A DNA stretch of 39,518 nt from Dimargaris cristalligena (lineage: Eukaryota > Kickxellomycota > Dimargaritomycetes > Dimargaritales > Dimargaritaceae): assembly GCA_027576995.1 (NCBI GenBank), contig JANBQC010000212.1, forward strand, positions 1-39,518, written 5' to 3'. Shown here in pieces: positions 31,933 through 39,518 of the stretch; position 1 is the first letter of the stretch; every line of letters starts with the position of its first letter. The notes under the pieces were generated by a model. It ran no database searches and had not been told where the DNA came from. It was given only the letters and a program-made list of their open reading frames with translations. A program made the position numbers and the translations under genes.

Positions 31933-34900
31933 ATGGCGTCGTTTTTGTCCTTCCCACGCTGGGCCGTGCCCGCATCTCTTCAAAAGCGACTGGTCACATT
32001 CCTCCTCAAACGGGCCATTGGTCAGTTTCTTCTGGAGGACCTTGAGCTCGATGAGCATTTGGATATCCAGCTCGGCGATGGTCGAGTGGTTCTGCGCAAC
32101 GTACACCTCAATACCACTGTAAGTAACTGATAAACCAGGTCCATTTCCTGATCATTTTCTATTGTAACCCAATGTTATCAGTCTAGACCAAATGACTGTA
32201 TCAGTTGATCGATTAAAAAATATATAATTGAATGAAAGGAAGGATTTCCTTGGCTAACGAACAGGTGATTTATTGGTTGTCTCCGCCGCCCTGAGGGGTA
32301 TGATATATCCCTTGGTTGAGGGAGTTTTATCTATCACAATTTCAAACCACCCGGTAATTCACACTGATTAATACTGACCTTGAAATTTTAACTCCTCTTC
32401 ACAACCCTCTGGGCCAATCCGATGCTTATCCATCTTCCATTCTCCCCCACTTACTTCTAGGTCTTCAATGAGCTATTCCAGGCTCTACCCGTTCGGGTGC
32501 AGGGTGGTATTATCGGTACCATCAGCGTGCATATCCCTTGGTCTAATCTATGGTCGGGCAATTGCGAATTGCAGCTTAGCGATATCGACATGTCCCTGCT
32601 AGTAGAAGAGCCCAAGGGTGTTCCCACCACCTCGGCTACCCCATCCTCCCCGACGTCGTCCGCCGATTCTGGTCCGCATATCATGTCGTCATCATTACAC
32701 TTTGCTGATGATTTTCTGCGCAAGGCCAACGACCGGGGTGAGGATACTGATCAACTCGTCGAGTCCATGGTATCCTCTTACTTGGGCGACCAGGCCCATA
32801 AAAAACCCCGGGGAGTCCGCCGTGCCAGTACCGTACCAAAGCCCCCATCACCCACCGAGTCGTCAGTGTATGGCCTCAAAATAATCACCGAAATGATCGA
32901 TAAGATCATCTCGCGCGTTAACCTACGTTTCATCAACATTCGGACTAACGTAACGTGTCGACACCCACCAAATGAAGACGGTACCTCGGCCGACCGTCGA
33001 TTAGAGGTGATTTTGCCCCAGCTGGACTACGAGGACCGCATCGAATCCCCGGTGGAGGACCCCGATACGGAGCAACAGGCAACCCAGTGGTTTCGAAAAA
33101 TTGTGCGTTTTTCGGGCCTATGCGTTAAAGCGGTAGAAACACCCGGTTCGCCCAGCAGCGATACAGAGTCCGAGTCAGACCGAAGTGGGCCCACTTCCCC
33201 TTCGTTATCCACCCCGACCCCCAATTCGTCCTCCGGGGAGTTCCGAAGTCACACCTTATTTACCCTTATGGATGACCGTAACGTCATTCACATTGATTTT
33301 GAGCGGCTATTACCTTTCCATGCCCCGGCCATGCCCGGCAGTCCGCCCAACGCCTGGTGTACCCTGAACCGCCCCCTGGAGTGGCGGATGACTTGTATCA
33401 TTAGCCAGATGTTGGCCGTCATATCCCCTGTCCAGGTTCAATTTCTCCAGGAGTTCGGCGCCGCCCTAAGCGCCTCGCTACAGCGTACCACATCGACCGC
33501 CCTTTCCCCAAACTCATCAAACTCTTCGTCGCCGTCGCGACCCACTCGGGGGCCATGGTCCAGGAATGATTCATTTACCAACTCTGCCATTTTCCATTCG
33601 GCATACGAAGAATTGCCGGTTGATACCGCTACCCAGCACTCCTTTTTTAACCCAGCTACTCGTGATAAGTCACCGTTACGGCGACAGGACACATTCAACT
33701 CCCTTCACCATCTGGCGACGGTGGAATCGCCCGATACCCATTTCCACCTTAGTTTAGACATTGACCGTATCCACTGTGTAATATTGCGGGACAACCAATG
33801 GTGGAATCCGTCAACTTCACACCCAATCCAACCTTCGGGATTGCCCGACGACCTCAATCAGCAGCCCGCCTTTAGAGTGGACTTGGGTGCGGCCCATCTA
33901 AGCTTAACTGTGAAACCGGACAAGGGGGCCCATATTACGGCGGCGGGTATACCATCTCAAATCCAGTTAGACTATCAGTTGACTTTGAGTCATTTGGATA
34001 TTCTATTGGCCTATCTCCGCGAGGGTGACGCACTGGATCCGGTCTTCACTTACGAGAATACGGACCAGGGCGCTGTCCGGATTGTCGGCCAGTTTGACCG
34101 GTGTAAGGGCACAGTAACTGCAGTCCATCTACCTCCCCTGGCCGTCGATATCACCCCCGATTTAATTGACCGCTTATGCCATGCCCTGCGGCCCTACCGT
34201 CTCCCCCCCGAGCCTGCTCCCGTGCCAGCCCCTATTACCAATAACGCGCCGCTTAATCACCCCGGCTCTTCCTATTCGGCTGACCGATTATTGCAGGACC
34301 TCACCCTGGAAACCGAGCCTCTTCCGTCTAGTCAACCGGCACTCATTCGATTGGTTTGCCCTCGGCTATCCGTGGTTGCCCACGCCCCTGGTCGCACACT
34401 GTCGTCCAGCGGGTCATTTTCGTACATCCAACTGGATCTCGAAGAGGTTGAAGTAAGCAATCGGTGCTCGGACTGGCGGGTAGTGCATCCTCAGTACGGG
34501 AACCTTTTGGGTGACCCTGTATTTCAACCATTATCCCGAATTCAGTGCGGACAAATAATTCTGCAGTCCGATATTGGTAGCTCGCCACTGCTGGACCAAC
34601 CCAGGCGTCCCGGGGAAAGCAACTGTTTTGAAATATTCCGCCAACTGGGAAAACTTCGTGATCCCCCGTCTCCTTCAACGACACAACCGCCCCCGTTTAG
34701 TTTCTTTGACCAAATGGAACTTCATGTGGAGGAACGGGTTGAGCGCTCGGTTGAAAATGGTTTTGCAGACGCTGAAAGCTACAAACGCCAGATGATGAAG
34801 GAGTCGGAGTGGGTCATCTGTGCCCAGCTGGCAGGGACCACACTGAACTATGCGCCCGAAGTGCTGCCTCGGCTGCAGATGTTTGCCCGTACTTGGTCAG

Positions 34901-37900
34901 AGTGGGCCCAAGGCTACCAGACCGCAGCACCACCCGTGACAACCATGACGAATACTTTGGATCACGCACCGGTCGAAGAGGCGCCATCCCCAGCTGTGGC
35001 ATTTCTTGTATTCAATCGACAAATCGATCTACACATCAGAGCCCCAAATATTAAGGCAGCCGTGGGAACATCTCCCAAAAGCGGGGCCACCCTCGATTAT
35101 ACCATATCCTTGAAGGGCGGAGATGTATTTTTCCACTGCTCAACAGCCCCATCCCCCGCCTATATTAGTGCCAACGTTGGGGAACTTACTGTGCGCAAGG
35201 ACCGTACTTCTACCGACCCTGGGATCACCATTTTTGCGCCCGAGGCGGGATCTGAGAGTGTCCGACGCTCACCGCTGCTGGCCTGCCATCTAATTAGCCC
35301 CAGCCCAACTGAGCCCACCGCCGCGCCTCGAATAGTTGTCGTACTGAACTGGGTGGCCTGGCATATTGGGGTGAACTTTGACTGGATGGATCATCTGACT
35401 GCCGCATTCAACTCGCCCTCTGCAATTGACAATGTACAAGCCAGCGACCCCCCGCTGCCGGGAACAGATACACAACCCCCGGCCTCCGCTTCAGCTCCAA
35501 TTTGCATATCAATCCACAATTCGGCTCTGCACTATTCGCTGGTCAGTATTCCCCACGCCGTGGCTCTAACCGCCGGATTACTGCAAATCACGCTAACCCC
35601 AGCCCCCGATGACCCTGGACCCTACCATACCATGTGTCTTATCCGCGATTTGGCCGTGGTGCAGCGGGAAAACCTACCGTCCGACCTTAGCACACACTCT
35701 ACTTCAGAAGCGGGAGAATTCCACCGGAGTAGTGCCCAGCCTACTGGAGATACTCGTGATCTGGTTGTGGAAATGGACTCCCACCAAGTACTTAAGCGAC
35801 GGGGATACATGTCCTTGGGGTCGATAACGGAACTGGAGACCGTAATTCGTCCTGTAGCGAAGGCGATTTCAACTGGCGGGGACGATACACCCTCTTCCAT
35901 CCGGCCCTTCATTCTCGAAGTAGATGTTGATACAGTGGTAATTGAGACCTGCAGTGATTCACTGGCCACCCTGAAGGATGTCGCCAAGGACCTGGGGGAG
36001 CGATTCCGATCGTCGGATAGCCCTGCTGTAGTTATTCACCGTCCCTCTCCCATAGTGCATTACGATGTCCTCCAGGATGCGCTTATTGACGAAAGGGTAG
36101 CTACAGAGTCGGAGATGGACGAGAGTGATTCCCCACCACTTTCAGAGATCTCTCCGCGGCCTGGTTCCCCGACAAGCCCGGCTTCTATTGCGTGCCCCGA
36201 AGTAGCACTCGACCTTATTGACGAGTATTATTCAGAGGAAAGTGAGGTAGAGCAACCCGACTGGGATATTGAATGGGTTGACCGTAGTGAGATAGACGAG
36301 AACCAGGTTATGTTTATCGCCAACTACAGCGCACCGGGCGAACATCGCCACGGGCATCGGCGCCGACGATCATCGAACATGACAAATCCTCACCCTGGTC
36401 CCACCAAGAGTAAAGCGCCCGATTACCTTGTATCCACCGATCCTACCCGTGATGAATTTGTTGAACCGGTTAACCCGTCGGCCGACCTGATGCTACAGTC
36501 CCAATACTTTGCTGCTCCGGCTGAAAATGCTGAAAGTTCTTCGAGCACTAGTGGTGCTGACGGTCCTGAACGTTTGGTCAGTCGAATTCGACTCGAGTGT
36601 AAGCGTATTGAGTGGAATCTCCATGATGGTTTAGACTGGGCGATGGCCTCACCAAGTGCCGGAACCAGGACAACTAGCTCCACCAGTGGTTTCCCGGCCC
36701 CTCCCAAAACTAGTCGATCCACTGAGCCCCTGCTAGCATTTGTCCTTACGGGCTTTAGCACCACCATTTCCACATTTTCCGAAGACTCTCTGATTGCCAG
36801 TCGCTTCTGCTGTACCGTTCGGGATGCTGAAATTTTAGATCACTGCCCGACCTCCGGGTGGCGCAAATTTATGGCGTATCTCAAGTCCGGGTCGCACCGC
36901 CAACCCCGGGAGAGCGACTCCAATATGTTCGACATTCGCGTTGCGCTAGCGCGGCCGGACCCTACTAATTCTGACTTTCTCGAATTCCGCTTACACCTAT
37001 CGATTCTCCCTCTGCGGTTCTACATTGACCAGGACACGCTGGGGTTTCTGCTCGGTTACTTTATGGCGGTGGCTGACCAACTTAAAGCCAACGAGGATAC
37101 GCCGGCAACAAAGTCCGCTGATCCACCGTATATCCAGTTCTGCCAAATTGATCCGATTACGCTTAAGGTGGATTACAAACCCAAGCAACTGGGTTTCGAT
37201 CAAATACGGGACCGAGCTGCCCCTCTCGTCGGTCTGGTCAACCTGTTCCCCCTGCAAGACGCCAAAATGACCCTTAAGGGCACACAAGTGACTGGTATCA
37301 AGGGCTGGGACCGACTCGGAGCAGCCCTGGTGGCGGATTGGATTCCCCATATTACCCATACCCAGATACCGGGGATGGTTACTGGTGTGTCACCCATCCG
37401 TTCGGCCATCAATTTAGGAACGGGAGTGGTCGATTTACTCGTATTGCCTATCGAGCAGTACAAGAAAGACGGGCGTGTTGTCAAAGGGTTGCAAAATGGA
37501 GCCCGTTCCTTTAATCGTACCACCGCTTCGGAGGCCATCAAGATCGGCACCAAATTTACGTCCACTGCGCAGAGCTTATTAGAGAAGGCGGGCGACATGA
37601 TCACCACGACTGGATCGGACCCAGCTCAGACTCACCGGGACCAGGAAGAACTGGATGATGACATGATCTACGATGACCGAGATGGAGAGATCTTTGTGCT
37701 TGACCAACCACCGCCTCCTTCGCATACGGGTCACGGCGACCATGGCGACCACCAGGTCACCCGCCCCAGCCGGTTCGCTGACCAACCTCAGAATCTTCAG
37801 GAGGGTATGCAGCAGGCCTACCGGACCTTGGCCAAGAACTTTAATGAAGCGGCCCAAACCATTCTGGCCATTCCGGCCGAGGTATACGAGAAATCGGGAC

Positions 37901-38311
37901 AGGATTCGGTACAGACCGTACTTAAAGCAGTCCCCATTGCAATCCTTAAACCCATGATTGGAACCTCGGAGGCCCTATCGAAAACGCTCCTGGGCCTTCG
38001 TAACACTTTGGATCCGTCCCAACTGCAGCAAATGGAGGATGTAAGTTTAATTTTATATATAATTAGAAGTCTTTGGGTGGACTACAAGGCACTTGGGTAT
38101 TTTTCTGGCGATAGAATCGCAAGGATTGTTTATAGGGGAGTTGCCAACTCAGTGAGGTTTTGAAGCCGGAAGCCCTGCACATTTCTGTGAGTACTCAAAT
38201 ATTTAAGATGTATGGAGTCCATAATTATTTTCTAACGCATAGATTTATATTATACTTATCTAATGTCGACATTTCCCTATAATACCACAGAAATACAAGT
38301 CCAACCGATAG
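31933..38311 (+). CDS. ATG2: Autophagy lipid-transfer protein Atg2; 3 exons
   Basis: A rod-shaped lipid-transfer protein that bridges the ER and the growing phagophore, working with Atg9 and Atg18 (family knowledge). Exons are 31933-32118, 32461-38040 (5.6 kb without an intron) and 38291-38311, giving 1928 aa. Residues 1-62 form the chorein N module (LLKRAIGQFLLEDLELDEHL, GDGRVVLRNVHL), followed by the ATG2 hallmark LPVRVQGGIIGTISVHIPW. The C-terminal ATG_C region at about 1640-1790 includes LVNLFPLQDAKMTLKG, GVVDLLVLPIEQYKKDG and RVVKGLQNGARSFNRTTASE. The last exon adds KYKSNR, matching the family's usual ending and rejecting read-through to 38163. Disordered acidic/Ser-rich inserts lie between. 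Length is typical for the family (about 1600-2100). Confidence 0.95.
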
Positions 38312-38615
38312 CTTACCCCGTCCGGATTGGCTGTACCTCTGTCCCGAATTGCAACTATGAAATTGACTTATCCATAACATTATACTTCAAAATAGATCGC
38401 CCTGATTATTAAAGAAGAATGAAAAGGCTGTTTTAGTGGCATTACTGAAGATATAAAAAAATAAGTATACACGTAGTAGGCTATTAAGGGTAAAATGGGG
38501 TATGGTTTTAGGACAGTGGTTTTGAGGTGTATACCCGAACCAAGGGGGAGCGTAATATTTGCAATCCCTGGTGGAGTACTAGAGGTTTAGATTATTGGGC
38601 TATATTAGGCCAGTG
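38312..38615. other. Convergent 3' intergenic region ATG2 / SDHAF1
   Basis: 304 bp of AT-rich 3' UTR sequence between convergent genes. Nothing else was seen. Confidence 0.5.
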
Positions 38616-39098
38616 TTAACCCGACCATCCTTGAATATCACGTACGTTAGGATCCTTGTATAATTCAAGCTGTCGTTTCCCGCGCCGAAGTAGATACTCG
38701 ATGGCATCAAAGTCCCGGGGTCCAACTTCAGCTTTACGAAATTCGTGCCGAATGAATAACTTAAAACGGGTCTGCGCAGGCTGTAGAGTGGGTTGGTCGG
38801 TAGAGGCAGCGATATTAAGGTGTGAAAAATAAATAATGTACAAGCGATACTATGGCGGTTAATGGGGTTGGTCAATGAGGGAGTTCCACATCTGTGGGGT
38901 GAAAAGGGGACTCCATTATTGAGATGGGCACCACAGAAATGAGAGGAGAAGGCATTGAGCGATCCCAGGTTGTGAAACGGTAACCACCTGAATGGGGACG
39001 AATCCTAATCAACAACGAACCTTTGGTTTACTCCGAACAGCCCGAAAGCAGTCCCGGTAGAGGTGTAAAATGTCAATTTGAACCCCCGAGCGCCGCAT
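38616..39098 (-). CDS. SDH6: Succinate dehydrogenase assembly factor 1 (LYR protein); 2 exons
   Basis: A mitochondrial matrix LYR-motif protein that helps load Fe-S clusters into the Sdh2 subunit of complex II (SDHAF1; Sdh6 in yeast). Exon 1 is 39098-39021 and exon 2 is 38771-38616, joined CCAAAG|GTTCGT..GCGCAG|ACC in phase 0, giving 77 aa. Exon 1 carries the LYR motif in VQIDILHLYRDCFRAVRSK. Exon 2 carries FIRHEFRKA and the family's C-terminal block DFDAIEYLLRRGKRQLELYK. The length fits fungal Sdh6. The GTTCGT donor is weaker than the GTAAGT used elsewhere in the window, but phase and family alignment both support it. Confidence 0.88.
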
Positions 39099-39518
39099 GG
39101 TGTAGCTGAGTTGATCTCCGCTGGAACAATGAGGAAAGTAGTGAAGGGCAAGTTGGGGAAAAGGCGCGGTTAGGATTCCAATCGACAATAGTTATAATGA
39201 GTGGCTAGAGTAGTCACTTGGTCAAGCAAAGGCAGGTAGTATAGGCAGATTCATTTTCTGATAAGAATGGCTGTGTAGGTTCTTGTAAGGTTGAAAACAA
39301 GGGGGCTCTACGCCATTAGGGTGGATCCCCAAAATGAGTAATGACGTTGTCTATACTGGCAAAAATAGGAGCAGAATAGCACTGTCGACGCTGCTTTGGC
39401 GTTGGGAACAAGAATCAGTATGCCAGTCATTCCGAAAAAATCTGCCACTGAATAAATAAGTTAATTGGTAAGTTATATACGCTATGGATTTGTCCCACCA
39501 GCCTGAATAGAGGGCATA
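39099..39518. other. Upstream region of SDHAF1 to the window edge
   Basis: 420 bp without any supported gene. Only the promoter side of SDHAF1 is expected here. Confidence 0.45.

Noticed and set aside
38041..38163. ATG2 reading frame continuing to a stop at 38163
   Set aside because: GAT|GTAAGT at 38041 is a consensus donor; splicing to 38291 yields the family's expected KYK-type ending.

Overview
The window is nuclear DNA of a fungus. Its genes are single, mostly spliced protein genes with GT..AG introns, one tRNA has its own Pol III terminator, and the proteins are fungal-type housekeeping proteins (Atg2, Cox7, Cox11, Trs20, eL29, Sgt1). A full MCM8 gene, a family missing from the common Dikarya models, and introns mostly of 130-340 nt point to an early-diverging lineage (Zoopagomycota/Kickxellomycotina-like). 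That placement is an inference and was not tested.

Layout. 1-828 is a complete non-autonomous DNA transposon with terminal inverted repeats of about 70 bp, followed by AT-rich, gene-poor sequence to about 2.77 kb. Then come GPATCH4-like (-), COX7/VIIa (+), mitochondrial uL30 (+), MCM8 (-, about ten exons), a TPR-less SGT1 (+), eL29 (+), an F-box protein (-), tRNA-Val(AAC) (-), a 1.35-kb AT-rich gap, COX11 (-), TRAPPC2/Trs20 (-), a mS34-like mitoribosomal protein (+), a small secreted protein (+), a disordered KEN-box protein (-), a 3-kb stretch with no confident gene, an unrecognised acidic 544-aa protein (+), the large ATG2 gene (+) and SDHAF1 (-).

How the genes relate. This is not an operon or a metabolic cluster. 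Five of the fifteen confident or likely protein genes (COX7, uL30m, COX11, mS34-like, SDHAF1) serve mitochondrial respiration or translation. Divergent pairs (GPATCH4/COX7, MCM8/SGT1, TRAPPC2/mS34) share upstream regions of 0.5-0.8 kb.

Less ordinary items: a pair of about 146-bp inverted-repeat elements at 5.8 kb and 24.5 kb, a cluster of competing hairpins at 22.1-22.2 kb, microexons in MCM8, an SGT1 without TPRs, an F-box gene with an optional signal-peptide-like leader, and several orphan proteins. I found no CRISPR array, phage, secondary-metabolite cluster or clearly novel multi-gene system.
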